In this document: positions 1 through 8,041 of the stretch, piece after piece
Numbering within the stretch: the first letter of the stretch is position 1
Layout of the letters: every line of letters begins with the position of its first letter
Source: Chloroflexi bacterium AL-N1
GTDB taxonomy: Bacteria; Chloroflexota; Chloroflexia; Chloroflexales; Roseiflexaceae
Assembly (NCBI GenBank): GCA_013122435.1
Contig: WYDT01000009.1
Span: 224,367-288,366, forward strand
DNA: 64,000 nucleotides
Direction of reading: 5' to 3'
The notes under the pieces: generated by a model
Database searches by the model: none
The model's input: only the letters and a program-made list of their open reading frames with translations
Told to the model about the DNA's origin: nothing
Made by a program: the position numbers and the translations under genes

Positions 1-439
1 CACCCAGTTTAGACCACTCTTCGCGCAGGGAATGGTAGACCACCTCTGACTCGTACTGAGCACCGACGCCGGCAAGGAATTTGCGCTCTGCCTCGGGAAT
101 ACCCAGTTTCTCGAAGGTGTTCTTGATCTCTTCAGGAACAGCGTCCCAGTCGTGTTGTGGCTTTTCGCCAGCCCGCACAAAGTAGTGGATGTCGTCATAA
201 TTCAAATCTGCTAATTCCGTGTTGGCCCACATACCAGTTAACGGGACGGGCTTCTTGCGGAAGATTTCGAGGGCCTGCAGACGCCGGCGAAGCATCCACT
301 CAGGCTCGCCCTTCATTCCCGATAACTCACGTACGACGTCTTCGCTCAGCCCTTTTGCTGATTTGAACGTATAGTTTTCTTCATCACGGAAACCATATTT
401 TGAATAATCAAATTGAAGATTTTGCGCCTGAACTGCCAT
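1..439 (-). CDS. sufB: SufB, Fe-S cluster scaffold subunit (N-terminal part, runs off the window)
   Basis: The first 146 codons of SufB, a subunit of the SufBCD scaffold that assembles Fe-S clusters in the cytoplasm. The translation (MAVQAQNLQF..., later ...EPEWMLRRRLQALEIF...) matches the SufB N-terminus, including the conserved E-P-E-W-M-x-x-x-R stretch and the Y-E-S-E-V-V-Y segment near the window edge. The ATG at 439-437 is preceded by GAGGAGG with an 8-base gap, which fixes the start. The catalytic C-terminal beta-helix core lies outside the window. It is the last visible gene of the operon sufR-C-D-S-U-B; the order C-D-S-U-B is the one known from Firmicutes. Identity is confident; completeness cannot be judged. 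Confidence 0.95.
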   Translation of the reverse strand, partial: MAVQAQNLQFDYSKYGFRDEENYTFKSAKGLSEDVVRELSGMKGEPEWMLRRRLQALEIFRKKPVPLTGMWANTELADLNYDDIHYFVRAGEKPQHDWDAVPEEIKNTFEKLGIPEAERKFLAGVGAQYESEVVYHSLREEWSKLG

Positions 440-548
440 TACGTAGTCCTCCTCGATTACAGATGTTTTACACGGATTTTCATATCGTTACACAGTACAA
501 AAGTTTTCATACTTTATAATAAGCCTATCCTCTTGACCCTGTGATGTT

Positions 549-950
549 CTACAACTCCTCGTCGTCCAAATGTTCACCAATATATGTATAGATACCCACT
601 TTCAGTGTTTTGAGCGATAACAAAGCACACTTTATTCGTACGGGATTGTGCTCCAATGGGATGCCAATCAAATCAAGCAATTCGTCCTTCCCGAACGTTT
701 TAGCCTCATCCAGTGATTTACCTTTTATCTCGTCAGTAAGCATGGATGCCGAGGCCTGGCTGATAGCACAACCACGTCCCTGAAATCGGATATCAGTAAT
801 AATGTCAGACTCAACGTACATATCTATCCGTACACGATCACCACATAGTGGATTGAATTCTTCGTGCGAAATATGTGGATTTTCGAGTACGCCGGCATTA
901 TGCGGGTACTTGTGATGTTCGATGATTACTTCACGATATAGATCGTCCAT
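549..950 (-). CDS. sufU: SufU, sulfur-transfer partner of SufS
   Basis: A 133-residue NifU/IscU-fold protein. The three metal/sulfur cysteines are seen at C36 (N-P-x-C-G-D), C61 (G-C-A-I-S-x-A-S) and C108 (R-x-K-C-A-L-L), with D38 beside the first; this is the SufU set rather than the full NifU. In SufU-type systems the protein takes persulfide sulfur from SufS and passes it to SufBCD. The start has GAGG upstream (AGAGGACGTAT-ATG). It lies between sufS and sufB with short gaps, so co-transcription is likely. Length is slightly shorter than the Bacillus protein (about 147 residues). Confidence 0.95.
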   Translation of the reverse strand: MDDLYREVIIEHHKYPHNAGVLENPHISHEEFNPLCGDRVRIDMYVESDIITDIRFQGRGCAISQASASMLTDEIKGKSLDEAKTFGKDELLDLIGIPLEHNPVRIKCALLSLKTLKVGIYTYIGEHLDDEEL

Positions 951-999
951 ATACGTCCTCTACTAGCCGATACAATACAAACTTCTGATAATAGGAAGG

Positions 1000-2247
1000 T
1001 TAGGCAAATAATTTTTGCGTTCGTTCCAATCCTATAGCGAGTCGGTCAATTTCTTCTTGAGTATTATACAGGTAGAATGAGGCACGTGTGGTTGCTGGTA
1101 CATCAAGCAGTGTGTGTAATGGCTGGCAACAGTGATGCCCAGCACGCACTGCTACACCATCACTATCAAGTAGTGCTGCAATATCGTGGGGATGTACCAT
1201 GTCTAACGTGAAGCTGATCGACCCGCCCCGCATTTCGGTGGTCTTGGGGCCATAGATCGTCAGCCCTTCGATAGCTGAGAGTCGCTCCAGGGCATAGGCT
1301 GTTAATTCATGCTCATGCTGATAAATTGTAGCAAGCCCCAGCCGTTGCAGATAATCGACCGCTTCACCGAGCGCGATGGCCTCAGCAATGGCTGGTGTCC
1401 CCGCCTCAAAACGCGCTGGCACATCAGCGTAGGTGGCGGTGTGCAGGTCAACTGTTTTGATCATCGAGCCACCACCAAGAAACGGCGGCATGGCTTCGAG
1501 CAATGAGCGGCGACCCCACAAAACACCAATGCCTGTAGGGGCACACATTTTATGTCCACTGAATGCCAGGAAATCCACATCAAGGGTCTGCACATCCACA
1601 GGCATATGGGGGACACTTTGTGCTGCATCAACCAGCATTAATGCGCCAAACGAATGTGCACGGAGCGCCAGTTCCTGGATAGGGTTGATGGTGCCAAGGA
1701 CATTCGACTGGTGCGTAATCGCAACCAAGCGGGTCTTTTCAGTGAGAAGGCGGTCAACATCCTCCATCACCAAACGCCCCTCACCATCAACACGGACAAA
1801 ATCGAGTTGAGCACCTGTGCGTTGGGCCAACATCTGCCAGGGTATCAGGTTCGCATGATGTTCCATGACACTCAGAAGGATGCGGTCTCCTTCGCGCAGG
1901 TTTGCATCACCCCATGACCGTGCAACCAGATTGATGGATTCTGTTGCATTGCGAGTGAAGATGACTTCTTTAGGACTCCGTGCATTGACGAACCGCGCAA
2001 CTTTGCCACGTGCACGCTCATACGCAAATGTTGCCTGTTCACTTAACTTGTAGACGCCTCGATGCACATTCGCATTGTAGCGTCGATAGTAGTCCTCAAG
2101 GCAGTCGATGACCTGGCGTGGTTTTTGTGATGATGCTGCGCTATCGAGAAACGCAAGCGGTTTTCCATTGATTTCCTGGTGAAGAATAGGAAAATCACGC
2201 CGAATGCTCAATACATCGAATAATGAAAGTGCTGCCTGTGTAGTCAT
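1000..2247 (-). CDS. sufS: SufS, cysteine desulfurase (class V aminotransferase fold)
   Basis: A 415-residue PLP enzyme that converts cysteine to alanine and holds the sulfur as an enzyme persulfide for SufU. Visible motifs: the PLP lysine K233 in F-S-G-H-K-M-C, T-R-N-A-T-E-S-I near residue 99, the cofactor aspartate region V-D-A-A-Q-S, and the catalytic loop R-A-G-H-H-C-C-Q-P with the active cysteine at C373 (a second Cys follows directly). The C-terminal R-A-S-F-Y-L-Y-N-T is typical of SufS. Length matches the family (about 406-420). The start is supported by AGGTGAG a few bases upstream. Part of the suf operon. Confidence 0.97.
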   Translation of the reverse strand: MTTQAALSLFDVLSIRRDFPILHQEINGKPLAFLDSAASSQKPRQVIDCLEDYYRRYNANVHRGVYKLSEQATFAYERARGKVARFVNARSPKEVIFTRNATESINLVARSWGDANLREGDRILLSVMEHHANLIPWQMLAQRTGAQLDFVRVDGEGRLVMEDVDRLLTEKTRLVAITHQSNVLGTINPIQELALRAHSFGALMLVDAAQSVPHMPVDVQTLDVDFLAFSGHKMCAPTGIGVLWGRRSLLEAMPPFLGGGSMIKTVDLHTATYADVPARFEAGTPAIAEAIALGEAVDYLQRLGLATIYQHEHELTAYALERLSAIEGLTIYGPKTTEMRGGSISFTLDMVHPHDIAALLDSDGVAVRAGHHCCQPLHTLLDVPATTRASFYLYNTQEEIDRLAIGLERTQKLFA

Positions 2248-2308
2248 ATCTCACCTATCGTAGGGTCGCAAAACCATACATGTAGCGCTACTATAACTGT
2301 ACGACCTA

Positions 2309-3541
2309 TTAACGTATCTTCTCTTCAACTAAATTCGTGATTCGCTCACGCAGATGCTCAACAGGAATGCGATCAAGTGTTGGCTCAAAGAAGCCCATTA
2401 CAATCATACGTACGGCTTCATCACGCTGAATACCACGGGCCAGCATATAGAAGAGTTGCTCTTCGTCGATTTGCCCACTGGTCGATGCGTGTCCAGCGCG
2501 CGCCACATCGTTCGTGTCGATCTTAAGTCCTGGAATGGAGTCACTGCGTGCCTTGGGACTCAGATGCAGCGCATGCTCTTCAAGACGGGTAATGGTGCCG
2601 TGGCTCTCGTGCTCAATTTTGATGAGGCCATCAAAAGTCGAGTACCCATCTTCATCAACCACTGTCTTGAAATCAAGATGACTCTCAGTATTAGTGCCTG
2701 CATGTCGCAGAATTGGTGCGGTAAGCAGGCTTTGGGTACCATTAGCAAATGTTGCACCCGTCCACTCGACACGCGAGCCGACATTTTCGAGTGATGTTTC
2801 GGCTTCGACATGCTGAATTTGGCCACCAACATTCGCAATGACCCAGTTGAGATTGCTGTGGTTGTTCAAGCGCACACGTTGTGAACCGATGTGGTACACA
2901 CCTTTGCCCCAGATTTGTACGGCCGCATACTTGAGCGACGCATCTTCCCCAACGAAAATCTCTGTAGCTGGTGAGGAATAGCCCTGCCCTTCGATATCGT
3001 CAGAAACGTATTCTTCAACAAACATCGCACTACTACCACGCTCAACAATAATGAGGTTGTGCGGGAAAATAGCAGCATGCCCATTGTTGAAGGTAAATGT
3101 GGCCAGGAAAGGAGCCTCAATTGAAACATTCTTTGGCACATACAGAAAAGCACCATCTTGCCAGAGTGCCGCGTGTAATGCCGTAAACTTGTGGGTCGCT
3201 GGATCAATTGCGGTGCCAAGATGCTGCCTGATCAAATCACCATGCTCTTGGAGGGCGTCGGCCAACGTGGTGAAGATAACACCATGCTTTGCGAAATCTT
3301 GCTCACAACTCAGGGTAGTTCCATGGGCACCCAGTGGTGCGGTGATCGTTTCAGGATGGAACTTACTCAGGTCGGTACGCTTCCAGAAAGGTGGTGCACT
3401 TTCGGCAAATTTTTTCCATGCGCTTGTACGCCATTCGGTTAACCATTCAGGCTCGTTCGCAGCGCGGGAAGCTTCAGCAATCTGCACATCAGTCAAATCT
3501 GCAAGCGCTGGCAATGTGTGATTGGAATTACTGGCTGGCAT
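2309..3541 (-). CDS. sufD: SufD, Fe-S scaffold subunit
   Basis: A 410-residue partner of SufB and SufC in the scaffold complex. The C-terminal half carries the SufBD core (for example ...LKIDTNDVARAGHAS... and the terminal RGI-x(4)-A-V-R-M segment with F-F-E-P). I place the start at 3541 because AAGGAGGAAG sits 9 bases upstream, inside the end of sufC. A longer in-frame ATG at 3631 would add 30 residues that only re-read sufC in another frame. With the chosen start the gene overlaps sufC by 14 bases, suggesting translational coupling. Length is usual for SufD. Confidence 0.95.
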   Translation of the reverse strand: MPASNSNHTLPALADLTDVQIAEASRAANEPEWLTEWRTSAWKKFAESAPPFWKRTDLSKFHPETITAPLGAHGTTLSCEQDFAKHGVIFTTLADALQEHGDLIRQHLGTAIDPATHKFTALHAALWQDGAFLYVPKNVSIEAPFLATFTFNNGHAAIFPHNLIIVERGSSAMFVEEYVSDDIEGQGYSSPATEIFVGEDASLKYAAVQIWGKGVYHIGSQRVRLNNHSNLNWVIANVGGQIQHVEAETSLENVGSRVEWTGATFANGTQSLLTAPILRHAGTNTESHLDFKTVVDEDGYSTFDGLIKIEHESHGTITRLEEHALHLSPKARSDSIPGLKIDTNDVARAGHASTSGQIDEEQLFYMLARGIQRDEAVRMIVMGFFEPTLDRIPVEHLRERITNLVEEKIR

Positions 3542-4319
3542 TACTGAACACTTCCTCCTTGATGAAATCGTAGCCTTTATCTTCAAGTTCAAGAGCCAAC
3601 TCTGGCCCACCCTCGCGGACGATGCGTCCATCCATCATGACAGACACAACCTGTGGCTTGATGTAGTTTAACAAGCGCTGATAGTGCGTGATAACCAGCA
3701 CGCCCATCTCAGACTCTTGTTGTCCGAGTGCATTCACACCGTTAGCAACGACACGTAGCGCATCGATATCAAGGCCTGAGTCTGTCTCATCCATAACCGC
3801 CATGGTAGGCTTGAGCATCGCCATCTGCAAAATCTCAACTCGTTTCTTCTCACCACCACTAAAACCTTCGTTCAAGTAGCGACGTGCAAAACCTTCATCA
3901 ATCTCTAACATTGCCATCTGCGCACGTAGTTCTTTGCGGAATTGTGCCATTGGAATGGCCGTCTCTTTGGGATTTTTTCCTTCTTCAGCGCGGTGTGCAT
4001 TCATCGCGGAACGCAGGAAGTTCGCAACGGTAACACCGGGGATCGATGTGGGATACTGGAAGGCCAGAAAGATACCGAGTTTTGAACGCTCATCTGGCTC
4101 CATCTCCAAAGCATTCTCACCCTTGTACCATACTTCACCAGCCGTCACTTCATAACTGGGGTGTCCCATCAGCGCATAGGCCAGTGTGCTCTTTCCACTC
4201 CCATTGGGCCCCATGATGGCGTGAATGGTGCCAGGCTTCACAGTAAGATTTACACCTTTAAGAATTTCTTTGTTTTCAATCTGGACATGCAAATCTTTAA
4301 TAACAAAATCGGTGTTCAT
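3528..4319 (-). CDS. sufC: SufC, ATPase of the SufBCD complex
   Basis: A 263-residue ABC-type ATPase that drives conformational change of the SufBCD scaffold; it is cytoplasmic and not a transporter. Seen motifs: Walker A G-P-N-G-S-G-K-S-T near residue 37, Q-loop F-Q-Y-P-T, signature F-S-G-G-E-K-K-R, Walker B with M-D-E-T-D-S-G-L-D, and the H-loop I-T-H-Y-Q-R. The E-K-K-R signature and D-S-G-L-D variant are characteristic of SufC. It follows sufR by 51 bases and overlaps sufD at its 3' end. Confidence 0.97.
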   Translation of the reverse strand: MNTDFVIKDLHVQIENKEILKGVNLTVKPGTIHAIMGPNGSGKSTLAYALMGHPSYEVTAGEVWYKGENALEMEPDERSKLGIFLAFQYPTSIPGVTVANFLRSAMNAHRAEEGKNPKETAIPMAQFRKELRAQMAMLEIDEGFARRYLNEGFSGGEKKRVEILQMAMLKPTMAVMDETDSGLDIDALRVVANGVNALGQQESEMGVLVITHYQRLLNYIKPQVVSVMMDGRIVREGGPELALELEDKGYDFIKEEVFSNASQ

Positions 4320-4370
4320 GCGATTCCCCTAATGGATAAAACATTCAAGATATTACTGATATCAGTCAAA

Positions 4371-5036
4371 CTACGTGTTTTCTTTCATTGTTGATGTATC
4401 TGGATCGGCTTTGGTCGTGGCAACATGGAATTTGCAGCTATGATGCCCTTCACGAATAGTACTTTTAATCTGAATCGACTCCCCCAGAATTTCTTCAAGC
4501 ATACGTTGTTCCATCGTGCAAACACCAGGATGCTCTTGCGCTACATCGTGGTAGGGACACGCAAACATTTGAAATCCATCACCTGTGCCCTGTACCTCCG
4601 CTGGAATACCACGTGACTCTAGGGCCGTACGTAGGGTTATTAACCGTTCGGGAATTTCCTCGCCCGAGATCTGGTCACGGTACTCATTTGCCAATTGTGA
4701 ACCGACAGCGTCAAGGAGCGTTTGCAAGTTCTCTGATCCCTCACGACGAATAATTTCGTGTAATAGCGTATTGATCAGTGAGTCATAGGCCTTGGGAAAC
4801 ATACGATGGGCCTTCCGTGTCAATGAATACGCCAAACGGGGTCGACCAGGGCCACGCCGTAACAATTTTGTTGTTACCAACTCTTGTGTGTGAAGATTGG
4901 CCAGGTGTTCTCGAACTGCGGTGGTGGTAATACCCAAAACGCCTTCGAGTTCCTTAATGGTTGCCTCACTGTGTCTTTGCAGGTGCGACAAAATTTTGCC
5001 AGTCGGTGTGTCACTTGAGAAGGATGTTGCTCCCAT
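4371..5036 (-). CDS. sufR: SufR-type Fe-S sensing transcriptional repressor
   Basis: A 221-residue DeoR/ArsR-like winged-helix regulator. The N-terminal HTH is at about residues 15-60 (A-T-I-K-E-L-E-x-x-L-G-I-T-T-T-A-V-R-E-H-L), followed by G-P-G-R-P-R. Three C-terminal cysteines, C160, C173 and C201, have spacing C-x12-C-x27-C, identical to that of the cluster-binding cysteines I recall for cyanobacterial SufR (C164/C177/C205). SufR represses suf transcription when its [4Fe-4S] cluster is present. As first gene of the suf operon, with an inverted repeat over its own promoter, it probably autoregulates the whole unit. RBS AAAGGAG precedes the ATG. Confidence 0.93.
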   Translation of the reverse strand: MGATSFSSDTPTGKILSHLQRHSEATIKELEGVLGITTTAVREHLANLHTQELVTTKLLRRGPGRPRLAYSLTRKAHRMFPKAYDSLINTLLHEIIRREGSENLQTLLDAVGSQLANEYRDQISGEEIPERLITLRTALESRGIPAEVQGTGDGFQMFACPYHDVAQEHPGVCTMEQRMLEEILGESIQIKSTIREGHHSCKFHVATTKADPDTSTMKENT

Positions 5037-5062
5037 AGCACTCTCCTTTGTTGTATGTTGGC

Positions 5063-5091
5063 AGTATACCTAAATTCATGGGTACTGTCAA
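5063..5091 (-). promoter_or_regulatory. Sigma-70 type promoter of the suf operon
   Basis: On the minus strand TTGACA (5091-5086) and TATACT (5068-5063) are separated by exactly 17 bases. The distance from the -10 box to the sufR ATG (5036) leaves a short leader. This is among the strongest promoter matches in the window. Confidence 0.8.
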
Positions 5092-5100
5092 TTTAGACAG
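5085..5100. promoter_or_regulatory. Inverted repeat over the suf -35 box, candidate SufR operator
   Basis: CTGTC-AATTTA-GACAG is a perfect 5+5 bp inverted repeat with a 6-base spacer. It covers the -35 hexamer of the suf promoter, so a bound repressor would exclude RNA polymerase. Assignment to SufR is inference from position. Confidence 0.5.
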
Positions 5101-5207
5101 GAAAAACTGTTAAAAATCGGGATATGGTTGAGGGGTTAGTACGGGAGCAAAGATCGTGCTACGGTTGTTGCCTGATCGCTCTCATGTTCCACCACTCAGT
5201 CGTTCCA

Positions 5208-5257
5208 ATTGTCCTACCAGAATTGTCCTGCTTTGTCTCTCGCTATCTCAGGACAAT
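5208..5257. promoter_or_regulatory. Direct-plus-inverted ATTGTCCT repeats, candidate MocR operator
   Basis: ATTGTCCT occurs directly repeated at 5208-5215 and 5222-5229 (14-bp step). It also occurs inverted at 5250-5257; the arms ATTGTCCTG (5222-5230) and CAGGACAAT (5249-5257) match over 9 bp. TATACT at 5263-5268 follows at once as a possible -10 box without a good -35, as for an activator-dependent promoter. A mix of direct and inverted repeats is what I recall for MocR/PdxR-type sites; the link to the adjacent gene is inference. The rest of the 5037-5374 gap holds only the suf promoter. Confidence 0.45.
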
Positions 5258-5374
5258 CACGCTATACTGTGATCTCGACAGTACAAAAAAACACGAAAAT
5301 ATAGTATCAAAAAGACGAATTTTCAGTATTGTTCTATAACTCTTAATTCATGACAATCGCGTACGAAAGTTGAT

Positions 5375-6847
5375 ATGTACATCGATCTGGATCGAAATAG
5401 CTCACAACCACTCTACATTCAGATGGCCCAAAACATTCGAAGGCGCATCCGTTCAGGTGCCTTACCGCCGGGTACCCGCCTGCCAACGGTTCGTGAACTG
5501 GCCCAACAACTAGGGGTAACCCGTCTCACGGTGCACAATGCCTACAGCGATTTGCAGGCGGATGGTTGGGTTGAAGCAACAGTTGGACGTGGCACGTTTG
5601 TCTCAACCCGCCAGGAGGCGGCACCAATCCCTGAATATGGCCGTGAGGTCTCGCCGCGTAGTGCTATCAACGATATGATGCGGATGGCACAACTTCCTGG
5701 TATGCGCTCAGTGGCTATGGCCGATGCTGCATCTGAATTCTATCCGCTACGTGAATTCAATCGTGTAGTAGACGAGGTGTTGGCAACCAGTGGTGTGCGT
5801 GCATTAGCCTATACAACTTCGCAGGGCGAACCAACGTTGCGTAACGCCATAGCCGATTGGGTGCGTGAACGGGGGGTTCGGGTTGGCCCAGACGAAATTA
5901 TTGTCACATCTGGTGTCACACAGGGTTTAGCATTGATTGCTCAGATACTCACACAGCCTGGTGATGTGGTGTTGGTTGAGCATCCCACGTATCTGGGCAC
6001 ACTCAACGTGCTCGAAAACCAGGGTCTCCGTTCTATTAGCGTACCAGTTGATGATGAGGGGATTATGGTTGAGGTGTTAGAGTCCTTGATTTTCTCCCAT
6101 CGCCCCCGCTTTATCTATACCATTCCGGTATTTCACAATCCTACTGGCGTGTGCTTGAGTGCACAGCGCCGGGCAGCTTTACTGGAACTCGTAGAGCGAC
6201 ATCGAGTACCGTTGGTCGAGGACGACATCTATAGCCAGTTGGTGTATGAAGGGAGTATTCCCCCAGCTCTGATCGTGGATGATTGCAGTGGCATGGTCTT
6301 ACATGTGAGTAGTTTTTCCAAGTCGTTGCTACCAGGGATGCGAATTGGGTATGTGGTTGCCCCCCCACCATTGATTAGTCGATTATCTGCCGCGAAGCAA
6401 GCCAATGATCTTTGTTCACCAGCACTCAATCAGCAGGCCATGGCATTGTTCCTACAACGCGGTGTGCTGGCCCAACATCTTCGACGGACGCTGCCACGCT
6501 ACCGCGAGCGTCGTGATGTGCTTCTTGATGCGATGGCACAATATTTTCCGGCAACACTTCGTTGGACCACGCCCAGCGGTGGTTTTTCTGTATGGGTTGA
6601 GTTACCACTCGGTGTCTCGGCTACCGATCTCTATCTTGCAGCTATCGAGCGCAGGGTGGCATTTGCACCAGGTGATGTGTTCTTTGCTATGCCCTCCGCT
6701 CGATCATATATGCGTCTTGCGTTCAGTGCACAGCCGCCCGAAACGCTGAGCGAGATCGCGCAGGTACTGGGTGAGTTGCTCCACATACAGACCCATCGTC
6801 GCAAGGTGGCGATGCCAGAAACCACTGATTGGGTACCGTTAGTTTAA
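5375..6847 (+). CDS. MocR-family (GntR-HTH + aminotransferase-like) transcriptional regulator
   Basis: A 490-residue regulator. The N-terminal GntR winged helix covers about residues 10-78 (P-L-Y-I-Q-M-A...G-T-R-L-P-T-V-R-E-L-A...G-R-G-T-F-V). After a linker, a fold-type-I aminotransferase domain spans about 115-470 with H-N-P-T-G (N255), V-E-D-D-I-Y (D284) and the PLP lysine K316 in S-S-F-S-K. Such proteins sense PLP or an amino-compound adduct rather than catalyse. The gene is transcribed away from suf and towards the serine hydrolase and PhzF-like genes, which are plausible targets. No obvious strong RBS is seen before the ATG at 5375. The effector cannot be told from sequence. Confidence 0.92.
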   Translation: MYIDLDRNSSQPLYIQMAQNIRRRIRSGALPPGTRLPTVRELAQQLGVTRLTVHNAYSDLQADGWVEATVGRGTFVSTRQEAAPIPEYGREVSPRSAINDMMRMAQLPGMRSVAMADAASEFYPLREFNRVVDEVLATSGVRALAYTTSQGEPTLRNAIADWVRERGVRVGPDEIIVTSGVTQGLALIAQILTQPGDVVLVEHPTYLGTLNVLENQGLRSISVPVDDEGIMVEVLESLIFSHRPRFIYTIPVFHNPTGVCLSAQRRAALLELVERHRVPLVEDDIYSQLVYEGSIPPALIVDDCSGMVLHVSSFSKSLLPGMRIGYVVAPPPLISRLSAAKQANDLCSPALNQQAMALFLQRGVLAQHLRRTLPRYRERRDVLLDAMAQYFPATLRWTTPSGGFSVWVELPLGVSATDLYLAAIERRVAFAPGDVFFAMPSARSYMRLAFSAQPPETLSEIAQVLGELLHIQTHRRKVAMPETTDWVPLV

Positions 6848-6939
6848 GTGAAGAGACTAGGGGCTGGGAGCCAGAGGCTAATAATATATGACAGTATTGT
6901 GGTGGTATTAACCCTTAACCCCTATCCCATAACTCTTAT

Positions 6940-6962
6940 AACACAGGAGATTTGCTGTTATG
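6940..6962 (+). promoter_or_regulatory. Translation-initiation leader, copy 1 of a 23-bp duplicated sequence
   Basis: AACACAGGAGATTTGCTGTT followed by ATG contains the RBS (AGGAG) of the serine hydrolase gene. The same 23 bases occur at 8019-8041 in front of the PhzF-like gene. Both copies are preceded by a similar ACCCTTA-x-CCC stretch. Confidence 0.8.
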
Positions 6963-8000
6963 GAGCAATTGCTTCAACAAAAGCTTGAGCAAATGGTCGA
7001 GGCTGGTCTACCGGGTGCATTTATTTATATAGAAGAGGCGGACAAAACAACACACTTCTATACAGCAGGGTTTGCTGATCTTGTCCACTGCACGCCTATG
7101 ACTCCCGATAGTCATTACCGTATTGGGAGTCATACAAAGACTTTTACTGCTGTTGTCGTGTTACAACTCATCAATGAGTCGAAGCTCAATCTACATGGCA
7201 CGATGCGTGATCTCGTTCCTGATCTTGCAATTCCAAATGCCGAACGTCTTACCATCGAGCATCTACTCCGTATGCGGAGTGGCTTGTTCGATTTTGAGGA
7301 TGATCCTAGCTTACTTGGCGACCTTGATGCTCATCTGCGCCCTTACGGTTCGCATGAAATGGTGCAACTTGCCCTTCAGCATCAGGCGTTATTCCTGCCC
7401 GGTCAACAGTTTGCCTATTGCAACACGAACTTTTGCCTTCTCGAACTCATTGTTGAACGGGTCACGGGGCATTCGCTGGGCACAGAACTACAACAGCGTA
7501 TCTTTGAACCACTTGCGATGAGCAGTACAAGTTATCCTGACGAAAATGATCTATCGCTCCCCACACCATATATTCGTGGATACGAATACACTGGAGATGC
7601 GTGGCGTGAGTGCAGTCATTCGTTTTTCGGACGAGGTGACGGAGCGATTATTTCAACTGCCAGCGACCAGGCGCGCTTCTTCCGCGCATTGTTGGGCGGC
7701 GTACTGCTTCCGGAAGCTTTATTGCAACAGATGATGATCGTGGTTCCTGAGCCACCACATGCACCACCTGCACGATTTGCCTACGGCCTTGGCTTGATTG
7801 CACATGCAACACCTTGTGGCACGGTATGGGGGCATTCAGGCGGCGGTTTTGGTTATATCAACTATCCATTCCTACAGCATGAGACGGGCCGCTTCGCGGT
7901 GTGCATGTTGAATGGAACGTTTGGTTTCAAAACAGAAGACCCACTTGCAATTACACGTCCCCGTTTTACAGATGAGATTCGCGCACGCATTTATTGTTGA
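6960..8000 (+). CDS. Serine hydrolase of the beta-lactamase / class C / D-aminopeptidase family
   Basis: A 346-residue penicillin-binding-fold hydrolase. The S-x-x-K motif is S57-H-T-K60, the Y-x-N motif Y153-C-N155, and a H-S-G-G-G-F-G segment near residue 286 takes the place of the third K-T-G/H-x-G box. No signal peptide is visible, so it is probably cytoplasmic, which argues against classical antibiotic resistance. Family members include esterases, D-amino-acid amidases and peptidases; the substrate is unknown. The ATG has AGGAG upstream. It is followed by the PhzF-like gene (39-base gap) and preceded by the MocR regulator, suggesting a small co-regulated set. Confidence 0.85.
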   Translation: MEQLLQQKLEQMVEAGLPGAFIYIEEADKTTHFYTAGFADLVHCTPMTPDSHYRIGSHTKTFTAVVVLQLINESKLNLHGTMRDLVPDLAIPNAERLTIEHLLRMRSGLFDFEDDPSLLGDLDAHLRPYGSHEMVQLALQHQALFLPGQQFAYCNTNFCLLELIVERVTGHSLGTELQQRIFEPLAMSSTSYPDENDLSLPTPYIRGYEYTGDAWRECSHSFFGRGDGAIISTASDQARFFRALLGGVLLPEALLQQMMIVVPEPPHAPPARFAYGLGLIAHATPCGTVWGHSGGGFGYINYPFLQHETGRFAVCMLNGTFGFKTEDPLAITRPRFTDEIRARIYC

Positions 8001-8018
8001 CCCTTATCCCTTCTTACC

Positions 8019-8041
8019 AACACAGGAGATTTGCTGTTATG
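8019..8041 (+). promoter_or_regulatory. Translation-initiation leader, copy 2 of the 23-bp duplicated sequence
   Basis: Identical to 6940-6962. It decides the start of the PhzF-like gene: AGGAG lies before the ATG at 8039, so an upstream in-frame start at 7994 inside the preceding gene is not used. Confidence 0.8.

Noticed and set aside
5124..5339. 71-codon frame between sufR and the MocR gene
   Set aside because: It covers the operator-like repeats, has no RBS and shows no protein-like pattern.
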